Source of the DNA: Planctomycetaceae bacterium
GTDB lineage: Bacteria > Planctomycetota > Planctomycetia > Pirellulales > Pirellulaceae
NCBI GenBank assembly: GCA_020638995.1
Contig: JACKHM010000003.1
Location: forward strand, 992,001-1,056,000
Length of the DNA stretch: 64,000 nt
Reading direction: 5' to 3'
In this document: piece by piece, positions 46,498 through 55,687 of the stretch
Numbering within the stretch: the first letter of the stretch is position 1
Layout of the letters: each line of letters opens with the position of its first letter
Position numbers and translations under genes: made by a program
Notes under the pieces: generated by a model
The model's input: only the letters and a program-made list of their open reading frames with translations
Database searches by the model: none
Told to the model about the DNA's origin: nothing

Positions 46498-46845
46498 TCA
46501 ACCGAATATGGCTTCGTATGTCTCTTGATTGAAACCGACGACCAAGGTCTTACCTTTGCGAAGAGTTGGAGCACGTAGATTGCCGCTCGGACCGACGATC
46601 AATTTTGCAAGGGCCTCGTCGTCAAGTTGCTCTTTCTTCATGTTAACGTAAACGACTTTCTTACCTTTGGCCGCGTACAGTTCATGCACTGTTCGAGCCA
46701 AAGCCAACGCTTCGTCGGCAGCGATCACGACCTTTTTTGCGTTTTGCTCTTCTGTGACAGTTACATCAGCGTTGGCAAGAAACTCTTGCGTCTTTCCGCA
46801 ACTGACTCAGCCGGGGCGATGATAGCTCCAATCAATCTTGGACAT
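46498..46845 (-). CDS. ArsC-like thioredoxin-fold selenoprotein (in-frame UGA = Sec13)
   Basis: Read from the ATG at 46845 this is a 115-residue protein whose codon 13 (46809-46807) is UGA. AGGAG lies 9 bases before this ATG; the UGA-free part starting at 46728 has no such site and lacks the first strand and the active site. The N-terminus MSKIDWSYHRPG-U-VSC-GKTQEFLA gives a U-x-x-C redox motif where relatives have C-x-x-C. The rest matches an ArsC/Spx-like fold (KKVVYVNMKKEQLD, then NLRAPTLRKGKTLVVGFN). I recall annotated 'ArsC family (seleno)protein' members of this type. A SECIS-like hairpin lies 3' of the UGA. It is in one run with hemH (31 bases upstream) and an isomerase gene. A thiol/selenol oxidoreductase role is inferred. 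Confidence 0.85.
46775..46801 (-). promoter_or_regulatory. SECIS-like hairpin downstream of in-frame UGA
   Basis: On the coding strand, GCAAGA-gtt-TCTTGC (46789-46775) forms a 6-bp hairpin whose loop begins with G, 24 bases after the UGA. Bacterial SECIS apical loops lie about 16-37 bases after the UGA and have G in the first loop positions. An overlapping alternative is TTGCG-gaaaga-CGCAA (46801-46786). Either could bind SelB; which one does is not decided. Confidence 0.6.
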
Positions 46846-46876
46846 CTTCTGTTCTCCTGGAATTTGCCTATTTTGG

Positions 46877-47920
46877 TTAGCCAGTACGTGCCGCACCATG
46901 CGATGGGGCTGCTGGCCGACCGGACAAACAACAATCTTCTGGACACACGTCGTGGTTAGGTCCGTATTGCCCAAGGCAAGCCTTAGGTGCCGAGTCGGTA
47001 CGTTCGCAAATCAATTCTCGAATCATTTGAATGAAACGCGGATGGTTGCCCACGGTGGCTGAGCGAACCATATTCAAGCCAATTTCATCACACAGGGTTT
47101 GCGCTTCCGTATCGAGGTCGAAGAGAACTTCGAGGTGATCGGAGATGAAACCGATGGGTGCTACGACGACATCCGTTATCTCGCCAGACGTATGCAGGTC
47201 GCGTAGATAGTCGCAAATGTCGGGTTCGAGCCAAGGTTGCGTCGGGGGCCCGCTGCGACTTTGATAGACCAGTCGCCAACTCAAATCAGGAAACGCTTCA
47301 CTAACCAAGCGGCATGCCTCATGGAGTTGCTTTTCATAATCGCACCCAGCGGCCATCGCATTGGGGATACTGTGGGCGGTGTAGACGATTTGTGTCGTCG
47401 CGTGGCGTTCGGGGGGAACCTGTCCAAGAGCCGCTCGCACACGCTCACGCATTGGTTCGATGTAACCGGGATGGTTGTAGAACACTCGCAGCTTGTGAAT
47501 CTGTGGTGCTCCATCGCCGACTTCGGACTGGGCCCTGATGATGTCCTCACGGTATTGGCGGCAGCCCGAATACGAACTAAACGCGGACGTCATAAACGCC
47601 AACGCCCGCTGAATCCCATCTACTTTCATTTGTCGCATCGTGTCAGCGAGCATCGGAGACCAATTCCGATTGCCCCAGTAAATGGGCAAGTGGGGGCCCT
47701 GCTCAGCGAGTTCGTTTTCGAGAGCCGAGATCAACTCGCGACACTGCTGATTGATGGGACTGACACCACCAAAGTGCTGGTAGTGCTCCGCAACTTCCAA
47801 CATTCGCTCGCGGGGAACATTTTTTCCTCGCAGAACATTTTCGAGAAAAGGCATGACGTCGTCAGGGCCCTCTGGGCCGCCAAACGAAACGATTAGGATT
47901 GCATCGTAATTTTCACTCAT
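46877..47920 (-). CDS. hemH: Ferrochelatase (coproporphyrin type likely)
   Basis: A 347-residue ferrochelatase inserting Fe2+ into a porphyrin. The catalytic His is in YTAHSIPNAMA and the Glu in SDHLEVLFDLD. The YTAHSIP form resembles actinobacterial/firmicute (CpfC) enzymes that act on coproporphyrin III. A C-terminal Cys cluster (CLGQYGPNHDVCPEDCC) suggests an Fe-S centre, as in mycobacterial ferrochelatase. The ATG at 47920 is chosen; GTG at 47926 is an alternative. It is the first gene of a run with the selenoprotein and an isomerase. Confidence 0.92.
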   Translation of the reverse strand: MSENYDAILIVSFGGPEGPDDVMPFLENVLRGKNVPRERMLEVAEHYQHFGGVSPINQQCRELISALENELAEQGPHLPIYWGNRNWSPMLADTMRQMKVDGIQRALAFMTSAFSSYSGCRQYREDIIRAQSEVGDGAPQIHKLRVFYNHPGYIEPMRERVRAALGQVPPERHATTQIVYTAHSIPNAMAAGCDYEKQLHEACRLVSEAFPDLSWRLVYQSRSGPPTQPWLEPDICDYLRDLHTSGEITDVVVAPIGFISDHLEVLFDLDTEAQTLCDEIGLNMVRSATVGNHPRFIQMIRELICERTDSAPKACLGQYGPNHDVCPEDCCLSGRPAAPSHGAARTG

Positions 47921-48125
47921 GGTCACATCCGAACAAGATTACCAATATTAAGACTCCCGAGCAGACAGGGTAGGTGGATGAGCAAGAGTTCAACGTATGG
48001 AGAGTAAGGTGATTTGAGGCTACATCAGCGACATCTTTCAGAGACTTGGGAACTGCCGACTATCATCGTGTTGCCCGGAATGATAGCAGACCAAACCAGG
48101 TTGCCATCCCCTGTGAAACAAAGAT

Positions 48126-49505
48126 TCATCGCGTTCGTCCGAGCAAATGCCTCAACGCAACTTCGAGAGTAGGCTGGCGGAAGTCGTACCCACTGTCCAG
48201 CAGATGCCCTGCGTCAACGCGGCTACTTGCCAGTAGCAACTCATCTGCCATCTCACCCAGAGCAAGTCGGGCGGCGAAGGCCGGCATCGGAAAGATGGTG
48301 GGACGCCGTAGCACATGGCCCAGGGTCTTGGTGAACTCGATATTTGTGACCGGATTGGGCGCTACGGCGTTCACCGGGCCACAAATTCCTTCCCGCATGA
48401 TCGCATGGAGGATGATGCCTGCCGCGTCATCAATCGAAACCCAACTCCAGTACTGCTTGCCGCTTCCAACACGTCCGCCGACGCACAATTTGAACGGCAG
48501 CAACATCTTCGCGAGCGCCCCATCCTTGGGACTGAGGATGACGCCAAACCTGAGATTGACGACGCGAATTCCTGCTTCGGCTGCCGGCGTGGTTGCCGCT
48601 TCCCAGTCTTTGACGAGTTCAGCTAAGTAGCCCGTCCCGGGCATTGATTCCTCACTCAGCATCTCGTCGCCTCGATCGCCGTAAAAACCAATCGCCGACG
48701 CGCAGACCAGCACCTTTGGTCGTGTCGGCATCTTCGCGAACCCTTCGCAAAGCACACGAGTCGCGTGAACACGGCTATCGCGCATCCGTTGCTTCAATTT
48801 TGCATTCCACCGCGACTTGCCGATGTTCTCGCCCGCCAAGTGAACAACGGCATCCACGCCTTCTAAGGGTGAGGCGTCGAACGAATCAGCTTGTGGATCC
48901 CACGTGACATCCCCTTCTCTAGCATTGCGACGAACGAGTCGCGTCACAGAGTGTCCACCCGTCGTGAGCAGCGGGCATAGTGTTGAACCGACGAGTCCGC
49001 TGGCGCCTGTGACAGCAACGTGCATTGATCCAGCTCCTTGATATTTGGAATGGGCGGCGAGGTCAGCGTAAGTCGTGTGATGCCGGTACTCGAACATTCG
49101 TTCAATCTTGCTTCTTACAACTCGGCCTCCGCACAACGCACCGAGCCAACCTCCAGGCAAACAATACTCAACCCGATCCCGCAACGTGCCAAGTCCACGC
49201 TCGTCGGATAGGAATTCGTGTAAATGCTCCCAGACGGCAAAGGGACCCTCGCGCTGTGTGTCTCGAAATCTGTTTCCGGCAATATAGCCGTGATGCTCCG
49301 CGTGCCAAGGAAGTTTTGCCGGCCCAAACTTTGCCACTAGCTTTACGACGCTGCCATCACGGACGCCTTGGCCTCGTTGTGCGACTCGGACCGATTCCCA
49401 AGGAGGAATCAGCCGCTCCAAAGCGCCCGGTCGTTCGTGCCACTTGAATGCTTCATCGGCAGAGACCGGTAAAGCTAAGCTCCGCTCGAAGATCATGCCA
49501 CCCAT
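48126..49505 (-). CDS. TIGR01777-family NAD(P)-binding oxidoreductase with SRPBCC domain
   Basis: A 459-residue fusion. Residues about 1-150 form an SRPBCC/START-like domain (IFERSLALPVSADEAFKWHE, then LPWHAEHHGYIAGNRF). Residues about 160-459 are an extended SDR of the TIGR01777/SDR39U1 type: MHVAVTGASGLVGSTLCPLL, VDAVVHLAGENIG, ASAIGFYGDRGDE, LRFGVILSPKDGALAKML. This fusion is common. The substrate is unknown. The ATG at 49505 follows GGACGAGAAC; a further in-frame ATG occurs at 49496. Confidence 0.9.
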   Translation of the reverse strand: MGGMIFERSLALPVSADEAFKWHERPGALERLIPPWESVRVAQRGQGVRDGSVVKLVAKFGPAKLPWHAEHHGYIAGNRFRDTQREGPFAVWEHLHEFLSDERGLGTLRDRVEYCLPGGWLGALCGGRVVRSKIERMFEYRHHTTYADLAAHSKYQGAGSMHVAVTGASGLVGSTLCPLLTTGGHSVTRLVRRNAREGDVTWDPQADSFDASPLEGVDAVVHLAGENIGKSRWNAKLKQRMRDSRVHATRVLCEGFAKMPTRPKVLVCASAIGFYGDRGDEMLSEESMPGTGYLAELVKDWEAATTPAAEAGIRVVNLRFGVILSPKDGALAKMLLPFKLCVGGRVGSGKQYWSWVSIDDAAGIILHAIMREGICGPVNAVAPNPVTNIEFTKTLGHVLRRPTIFPMPAFAARLALGEMADELLLASSRVDAGHLLDSGYDFRQPTLEVALRHLLGRTR

Positions 49506-49626
49506 GTTCTCGTCCGTAAAGTTCGGGATAGACGCTTCGTGGCCGTTACTCTTCAGGTAATGAGCGTTCTTCAATCAGAGAGTCACGACACATGCGTGCC
49601 GCCCGCCAAACGCGTGCGGCAGCGTC

Positions 49627-50607
49627 TTAATGCTCGTCTTGCGCATCAGAGGTGACCTTCTTATCCTTTGCCGCAGGGTCGAATCGCATTGCGACGCCGT
49701 TCATGCAGTAGCGCAGGCCCGTGGGCTCGGGCCCGTCCTCAAAAACATGCCCCAGGTGGGCCTTGCAGCGACGACAATGAACTTCAGTCCGTCGCATAAA
49801 GAAGCTGACATCGGTCTTTGTTTCGATGCTCGTCTCTTTCAACGGGTCCCAAAAACTCGGCCAACCTGTTCCGGATTCGTACTTGGTTTCTGAGCTAAAC
49901 AACGGCAAGCCGCAACAGACACACGAGTAAATGCCGGCGGCTTTGTTGTCCCAGTTTGGTCCCGTAAAAGCTCGCTCTGTCCCATGCTTACGCGTCACAT
50001 GGTACTGCTCTGCGGTCAATTGAGCTCGCCATTGTTCGTCTGTTTTCTCGACTATCTCGAATTCGTCGATTTCATCAGGCATCGAATTCTCTCCCGTGGT
50101 GGCGACTGATTTGTCTTGACGCAGCGCGATTGCACGCAATGCGGCTTCATAACGACTGCGGATTTCCTCGATACGCCGGCGGTTCACGCCCAAATCCGAA
50201 CGTCCGACTCGCGAGGCGGAACGCAGTTGCACGACTCCTTCTTCAGAATCGACTAAAAACTCGACGTCATCGACGAAGCGTAGCCAGGGACTGCGGAATT
50301 CCGCGTGCAAATAGTTCTCTTTGGTCAACACACTGCGGCTACCGGGCAACGAGCTAACTGCCGACGCAATCATCTCGATCGTCCTCTGGTCGGTATCCGC
50401 CAGCGGCAAGGGCTCGATTGCGTGCCCTGGATCAATTGCTTCCGTGGAAACACAATTCGGGCTGTCCGGGCATGGCGCGAGATGCTTGCCGGCAACTCCA
50501 ACACCATCAGGTGGGGTCGACGTAGCGTTCATGACTACAATACCTCCCACCGACGCAACCAGGATGAGAGCGATTGCACCCAAAGTCCTTTTTAGTTTGC
50601 TGCTCAC
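49627..50607 (-). CDS. msrB: DUF1499 domain fused to peptide-methionine (R)-S-oxide reductase (MsrB)
   Basis: A 326-residue exported protein. The GTG at 50607 is chosen since GAGGG precedes it. After a hydrophobic leader (GAIALILVASVGGIVV) comes DUF1499 (about 40-160: LAPCPDSPNCVSTEA, then HAEFRSPWLRFVDDVEFLVD). The C-terminal half (about 185-310) is MsrB: zinc cysteines in YSCVCCGLPLF and HCRRCKAHLGH, GTGWPSFW, and the catalytic Cys in RYCMNG. It should repair oxidised methionine in extracytoplasmic proteins. The fusion of these two domains is unusual. The nucleophile is Cys, not Sec. Confidence 0.88.
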   Translation of the reverse strand: MSSKLKRTLGAIALILVASVGGIVVMNATSTPPDGVGVAGKHLAPCPDSPNCVSTEAIDPGHAIEPLPLADTDQRTIEMIASAVSSLPGSRSVLTKENYLHAEFRSPWLRFVDDVEFLVDSEEGVVQLRSASRVGRSDLGVNRRRIEEIRSRYEAALRAIALRQDKSVATTGENSMPDEIDEFEIVEKTDEQWRAQLTAEQYHVTRKHGTERAFTGPNWDNKAAGIYSCVCCGLPLFSSETKYESGTGWPSFWDPLKETSIETKTDVSFFMRRTEVHCRRCKAHLGHVFEDGPEPTGLRYCMNGVAMRFDPAAKDKKVTSDAQDEH

Positions 50608-50793
50608 GTTAGCCCTCAAATCGCGTCTTCAGTCGTACAAATACTCGTTGCCGTATTTTAGAGTGTCGACAACCTTTGTCAGTACCGGTGCTGAGATAAA
50701 TTCAAAGTGCGACACGTCTGGGAGGCATGCCTTCGAGTGGCTAGGATGTTGAGTTTGGCCCATCCCACACAAGTCGCTCACGAGGTTTTCAAA

Positions 50794-52254
50794 ATGAGGA
50801 TTGTTGCCACGAAGGAGCTTGCAACTTCAATTCAGTGCGACGCGATTGTCGTCGGTTGTTACGTCGGCGGCGAAATGCAGCGAGCTGCTGGGACGATCGA
50901 TCAAGCCACTGGCGGTGCAATCACGCGGCTTGTCGAAGTGGAAGAGATCTCCGGTAAGGTTGGCGAACTGACTAAGATCCTGGTGCCAAGTGGTGTGAAG
51001 GCCACGCAAGTGATCGTCGTCGGACTTGGCGACCGCGCAAATCTGGATCGCCGAGCTGCCTTCCGCGCGGCCGCGGCCCCCGCGAAGCTGTTGGCGTCGA
51101 AGCCGCGAAGCCATGTGGCGTTCTATCTGGACGATCATTGGGACGGTGATTTGCTAGAGGCGGCGGTGTGTGGAGCCATGTTGGGTTGTCAGGGGCAGGA
51201 CTTGTATCGAGCCGAAAAGAAGTTGACACCCTTTGAGCAAATTAGTTGGGCCGTACAGAGTGAAGCCGCTTTAGCGAACGGTCGGATCTTGGGTGATGCC
51301 GTATCGCTCACGCGGCGGCTGGTCAATGAACCCGCGAATAAGATCTACCCGGAGTCATTCGCAGACGCTGCCGCTGATGTTGCACAAGCTTGCGGACTTG
51401 AAATCGAAGTCTGGGACGAGAAGAGACTGGTGACCGAACGGTGCGGCGCGTTGCTCGCAGTGGCCCAGGGATCAACGCGATCACCACGACTTGTAATACT
51501 GCGGCATAACGGCGGCCAGGCGGGTGACGCACCGTTGGCGTTTGTCGGCAAAGGAGTAACCTTCGACTCCGGCGGGCTGTCGCTGAAACCGAGCGATAGC
51601 ATGAAGACCATGAAGTGTGATATGGCTGGCGCGGCAACTGTGATGGGTGCGATGCAAGCGATCGCAAAGATGAAGCTGCCCCTCAACGTAGTTGGACTCG
51701 TGGGGCTCGTCGAAAACATGGTTAACGGAGACTCGTACAAGCTGGGGGATGTATTGACCGCTCGCAGCGGCAAGACAATCGAGGTTCTGAATACGGACGC
51801 GGAAGGGCGGTTGGTCCTCGCCGACGTCTTGGACGTCGCCGTCGAACTGGGAGCAGCGAAGATTGTGGATCTGGCGACGTTGACGGGAGCCTGTCTCGTT
51901 GCCTTGGGGCTCGACACCGCTGGTCTGATGACAAACGACCAAGGTTGGTGCGATGAACTCGCGGCTGCGGCGCAGCTGTGCGGCGAAGCGGCGTGGCAAC
52001 TTCCCATGTTTCCCGAGTTCGGTGAGCAAATTACGAGCAAAGTCGCTGACATTAAGAACGTCGGTGAGGGACGTTGGGGCGGTGCGATCACGGCCGCCAA
52101 GTTCCTGGAGGAGTTTGTTCAAGGAAAGCCTTGGGTGCATATCGACATCGCTGGCCCTTCGTTTTCAGATGGTCCGAAAGCTTGGTTGGATGCGGGAGGC
52201 ACGGGGGCATTTGTGCGCACTCTCGTCGAACTCGCCACCGGATATCGCAACTAG
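50794..52254 (+). CDS. pepA: Leucyl aminopeptidase (M17)
   Basis: A 486-residue M17 cytosol aminopeptidase. The catalytic domain has VGKGVTFDSGGLSLKPSD (Asp, metal; Lys), MKCDMAGAATV, and the family signature NTDAEGRLVLADVL with the Glu/Asp metal ligands. GAGG lies 9 bases before the ATG at 50794. It removes N-terminal residues from peptides, usually as a hexamer with two zinc or manganese ions per subunit. Confidence 0.93.
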   Translation: MRIVATKELATSIQCDAIVVGCYVGGEMQRAAGTIDQATGGAITRLVEVEEISGKVGELTKILVPSGVKATQVIVVGLGDRANLDRRAAFRAAAAPAKLLASKPRSHVAFYLDDHWDGDLLEAAVCGAMLGCQGQDLYRAEKKLTPFEQISWAVQSEAALANGRILGDAVSLTRRLVNEPANKIYPESFADAAADVAQACGLEIEVWDEKRLVTERCGALLAVAQGSTRSPRLVILRHNGGQAGDAPLAFVGKGVTFDSGGLSLKPSDSMKTMKCDMAGAATVMGAMQAIAKMKLPLNVVGLVGLVENMVNGDSYKLGDVLTARSGKTIEVLNTDAEGRLVLADVLDVAVELGAAKIVDLATLTGACLVALGLDTAGLMTNDQGWCDELAAAAQLCGEAAWQLPMFPEFGEQITSKVADIKNVGEGRWGGAITAAKFLEEFVQGKPWVHIDIAGPSFSDGPKAWLDAGGTGAFVRTLVELATGYRN

Positions 52255-52324
52255 CGATGCCAAAGCGATTTGTTAATTTGGCCGGTTTCTCGTTTCGCAC
52301 GGCCAGCGCGTTCCAGCTTTTCTA

Positions 52325-52353
52325 TTGACCCGTGTCCGTGTGGCTCCTATATT
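52325..52353 (+). promoter_or_regulatory. Predicted sigma-70 promoter of the SurA-like gene
   Basis: TTGACC (52325-52330), a 17-base spacer, and TATATT (52348-52353) match the housekeeping consensus well. The gene starts 93 bases downstream, leaving a 5' leader of about 85 bases. Confidence 0.65.
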
Positions 52354-52445
52354 CCGCCACCCGCGTGAGTTCGTGCGCGAGGTCCAGGCTCAGGAATTCA
52401 CTCACAGACTGCGGTTTTCGTGATACCGAAAAGGGAGAGACCGAT

Positions 52446-54401
52446 ATGACTAGCAAGGATGCTAGCGGCGGAAAAAAAAGAAACTTTCATAACCTCTTTT
52501 CGATAGCCGGCGGCGCGATTGTCGTACTAGGGCTCTGCATTGCTGCTCGGTCCATTTCCAAGCCCGAGTCGGCAACGGCTCAGGCTCCCGTTCGCCAAGT
52601 TGCACCTACAACACGCACGGCACCAGCTCCTGCCACGCGGCCCGTCGCGGCAGCAGTAAGCGACAACTCGCAGCAAATTCCGAAAGTGATGGCGGTTGTC
52701 AACGGGCAACAGATCACGCGAGAAGAACTTGCGAATGAATGCTTGCAGCGGTACGGCAAGGACGTACTGGAGAGCATCGTTAACAAGCATCTGATTTGGC
52801 AGGCATGCCAGAAATACAACATCGCGATCACCGATGGCGACGTCGAGAATGAAATAGAACAGATGGCTTCCAAGTTCGGACTGCCAAAGGACCGTTGGCT
52901 AACCATGTTGGAGCGTGAACGCGATATTACGGCTGATCGCTATCGCCGAGAAATCATTTGGCCGACGCTGGCCCTCCGCCGCCTGGCGAACGAGCAAATC
53001 GACGTTACTGAAGATGAGTTGAAGAAAGCCTTTGAGTCGGAGTACGGCCCCAAAGTCAAAGTGCGAATGATCTCTGTCAGCTCGCGTGCCAAGGCGGAAG
53101 ACATACGCAAGCATGCACTGGCTAACCCGGCTAAATTTGGCGATTTGGCGAAAGAGTTCTCTGAAGATGCGAACACGGCGGCCGCTCGCGGAATTATTCC
53201 GCCAATTCGCAAGCACATCGGCTACCCGGAAGTTGAGCAAACTGCGTTTGCGTTGAAGGAAGGTGAGATCTCGCAAGTCATTCCCGTTGCAAATCAACAT
53301 TTAATCTTGATGTGCGAAAAGCACCTGCCGGAAAGTTACGTCGCCAGCACACAAATGGATCAAATCCAGACACAGTTGCGTGACCAGATTCGCGATGGCA
53401 AATTGCGGACTGCTGCCACAGACATCTTCAAGAAGCTCCAAGACGAGTCGCAAGTTGTGAACGTGTACAACGACGCTCGGCTGCAACAACAAATGCCCGG
53501 TATTGCGGCCACAATCAACGGTCGGCAAATACCTACTCAACAGCTGATTGACGAATGTCTGACTCGGCACGGAAAGGAAGTGCTCGAAGGCGAAATTAAC
53601 CGACGCATGCTACTTCAAGAACTACAGAAGCATCGCAAGACCGTCGCCGACGCAGCTGTTCACGAAGAGATCGCACGAGCGGCCGATTCATACGGTTACG
53701 TCAAAGCCGATGGGTCGCCCGACATCGACGCGTGGCTGAAAACCGTTACGGAGAACGATAGTGTCACCGTTGAACTGTATGTGCGCGACGCGGTCTGGCC
53801 GAGTGTGGCTCTAAAGCAACTGGTGGGCGAAAGGGTTGAAGTCAGCGACGACGACCTACAGAAAGGCTTCGAGTCGAATTACGGTGAACGTGTTGAAGTG
53901 CTGGCGATCGTGCTCGCAAATCAGCGGCAAGCCAACGAGGTCTGGGATATGGCACGCCACAATCCAACGGAGCAGTTTTTCGGAGAACTGGCATCTCAGT
54001 ATTCAATTGAGCCGGTCTCACGAGCGAATCTCGGAAAAGTACCTCCGATTCGCAAATTCGGCGGACAGCCAATCGTCGAAGAAGAAGCTTATAAGCTCCA
54101 GGCTGGGCAACTGTCCGGCATTCTTAACGTCGGCGATAAGTTTGTAATCTTACGTTGCCAGGGGCGGACGAAGCCCGTGGTCCAAGACTTCAATGCGGTC
54201 AAAAGCGAACTCTACAAGGATATACATGAAAAGAAGCTTCGCATCGCGATGGCCGATGAATTCGACCGTCTGAAGGAGTCGGCGCAAATCGATAATTTCC
54301 TCGCGGGCACCTCGCAGTCTGGCCGCAAGATCGGAGCAACCGCAACGCGTCCGGCCAATGTATCGCCGGCGGGCTTCCAAGGCCCGGCAACTCGCCGTTA
54401 A
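52446..54401 (+). CDS. Double SurA/PrsA-like peptidyl-prolyl isomerase, membrane anchored
   Basis: A 651-residue foldase. GGGAGAG precedes the ATG at 52446. One N-terminal membrane segment (IAGGAIVVLGLCIAARSI) anchors it outside the cytoplasm. Two tandem units follow, each a SurA N-like helical domain (VVNGQQITREELANECLQRY; TINGRQIPTQQLIDECLTRH) and a parvulin-type domain (VRMISVSSRAKAEDIRKHAL, then GIIPPIRKH; VEVLAIVLANQRQANEV, then GKVPPIRKF). It probably assists folding of exported proteins. The duplicated layout is visible directly in the sequence. Confidence 0.85.
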   Translation: MTSKDASGGKKRNFHNLFSIAGGAIVVLGLCIAARSISKPESATAQAPVRQVAPTTRTAPAPATRPVAAAVSDNSQQIPKVMAVVNGQQITREELANECLQRYGKDVLESIVNKHLIWQACQKYNIAITDGDVENEIEQMASKFGLPKDRWLTMLERERDITADRYRREIIWPTLALRRLANEQIDVTEDELKKAFESEYGPKVKVRMISVSSRAKAEDIRKHALANPAKFGDLAKEFSEDANTAAARGIIPPIRKHIGYPEVEQTAFALKEGEISQVIPVANQHLILMCEKHLPESYVASTQMDQIQTQLRDQIRDGKLRTAATDIFKKLQDESQVVNVYNDARLQQQMPGIAATINGRQIPTQQLIDECLTRHGKEVLEGEINRRMLLQELQKHRKTVADAAVHEEIARAADSYGYVKADGSPDIDAWLKTVTENDSVTVELYVRDAVWPSVALKQLVGERVEVSDDDLQKGFESNYGERVEVLAIVLANQRQANEVWDMARHNPTEQFFGELASQYSIEPVSRANLGKVPPIRKFGGQPIVEEEAYKLQAGQLSGILNVGDKFVILRCQGRTKPVVQDFNAVKSELYKDIHEKKLRIAMADEFDRLKESAQIDNFLAGTSQSGRKIGATATRPANVSPAGFQGPATRR

Positions 54402-54435
54402 ACGGCATCAGCCTTCGTGGCAATATTGTGACGAT

Positions 54436-54469
54436 TCCCCAACTTGTTGTTGCAGGTTGGGGATTTTTC
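54436..54469 (+). terminator. Intrinsic terminator of the SurA-like gene
   Basis: An 8-bp stem, TCCCCAAC (54436-54443) with GTTGGGGA (54456-54463), is followed by TTTTT. It lies 35 bases after the stop codon. Confidence 0.85.
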
Positions 54470-54564
54470 ATTCAGGCGGCGGGAATTGTCACAGGGCGAT
54501 CTACATTTCCACAGTAGACAAGGTGCATAGTATTCATCGAGTTTAAGGAGTCTTTCTTCATGGA

Positions 54565-55017
54565 GGTTGAAGGGAGTCCTCAAGTACTTGGCGCCGTATG
54601 TGTACCGTGTCGCCATCAGTGACAAGCGGATCGAAGCTTGCGATGCCTCTTCGGTGCGGTACTCGTACACACCCGACGGCAGTAAGACCGCCGTAACGCG
54701 GACGGTATCCGGTGAGCGGTTCGTCGGTGGCTTCGCGCAGCACATCTTGCCGCGTGGCTTTCAGAAGATTCGTTACTACGGTTGGATGAGTTCCAACAGC
54801 AAGGTCTCGCTGGACGAAGTGAAGTGGTTGGTCTGGCTGTATCTCGGCTGGACCTACTGGCTGGCCAGCGGTTACGCGCCGCAACCAGAACCCCCTTCAG
54901 CGACAGCCTGTGCGCTGTGCGGAGTGTGGTGGCGAGATGCGGATCGTGGGCGTGACGAACACCGACTGCCGCGCTCTGATCGAACACAGCGTGAAGTTCT
55001 TAGACAGCGGATGACGA
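54565..55017 (+). pseudogene. IS91-family transposase C-terminal remnant with frameshift
   Basis: The reading VLKYLAPYVYRVAISDKRIE, then FAQHILPRGFQKIRYYGWMS matches the region after the Y2 domain of IS91/IS801-type rolling-circle transposases. The N-terminal zinc finger and the tyrosines are missing. A frameshift near 54880-54895 moves the C-terminus into another frame, where it reads PVRCAECGGEMRIVGVTNTD and ends at 55017. It is therefore a truncated, dead copy. Confidence 0.75.
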
Positions 55018-55462
55018 GATGACCAACCCCACAAGAGATGGCGGCACCATTTTCAAAACACTTTCGGGAGCGTGTCCGTGGAAGGCACACGCTGTGCACG
55101 GGGTCGATCTCGACAACGACCTTCTAAAACATCGAATCGTGGGTGCTGGGAGTCCCGATCATCGAGTTACAACGACGCGAACCAGCCGCGACCGGCGCCA
55201 CGCCCTTCAACGACACCTCCGCTGAAGCGGCAGGGAAGAAGCGTTTCCCATAGTCACCCGCCGTCTCGATTCGACCGGGCTTCTCGAACCAAGGCCTTGA
55301 GCTTCGGCTTGAAGACTCGCGACGTCAAAGCCTTACTTGTTCGCCAGTTGTCGTGTCTACTCCAAGTGCAGAACGGTTCTAGCAATCGGTCGCCCGCAGC
55401 ATGCTGATTCGAGTTGCATCACGTGCTTTCTTCTTATGCGAGCCGACTGAGTCGTGGCAGCT
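55016..55462. other. Region between IS91 remnant and small membrane gene
   Basis: About 445 bases without a gene I can support. A 7-bp hairpin, AGCGTGT (55069-55075) with ACACGCT (55087-55093), could be a leftover of the IS91 terminus, which has hairpin ends; this is a guess. Confidence 0.35.
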
Positions 55463-55687
55463 TCAGTCAGATTCGCGAGTCTTTTGATAAGTGCGCACTG
55501 CGAGGACTGCCCCAACTACAAAAAAGACGATGCCAACAGAAAACAGGGCCGTATGGTATGGGTGGTCCATCGCCGATGCAGCGAACAGCGATACGCCTGT
55601 CGCAAAGTATCCGGCCGCAGTAACCGCACGCCAATGTTTACCCGATGCCGATGTTGTATCGACAGAAGCGTTGTCGGTTACGTTCAT
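55463..55687 (-). CDS. Small membrane protein, unknown function
   Basis: A 74-residue ORF with two predicted membrane segments (AVTAAGYFATGVSLFAASAM and ALFSVGIVFFVVGAVLAV) and a charged C-terminus (RTYQKTRESD). The composition is that of a genuine membrane protein, and it is the only intact small gene in the mobile-element region. No family is recognised. Confidence 0.55.
   Translation of the reverse strand: MNVTDNASVDTTSASGKHWRAVTAAGYFATGVSLFAASAMDHPYHTALFSVGIVFFVVGAVLAVRTYQKTRESD

Noticed and set aside
46498..46728. A 76-residue gene starting at 46728
   Set aside because: It lacks an RBS and begins in the middle of a thioredoxin-like fold; the full reading from 46845 through UGA explains it better.
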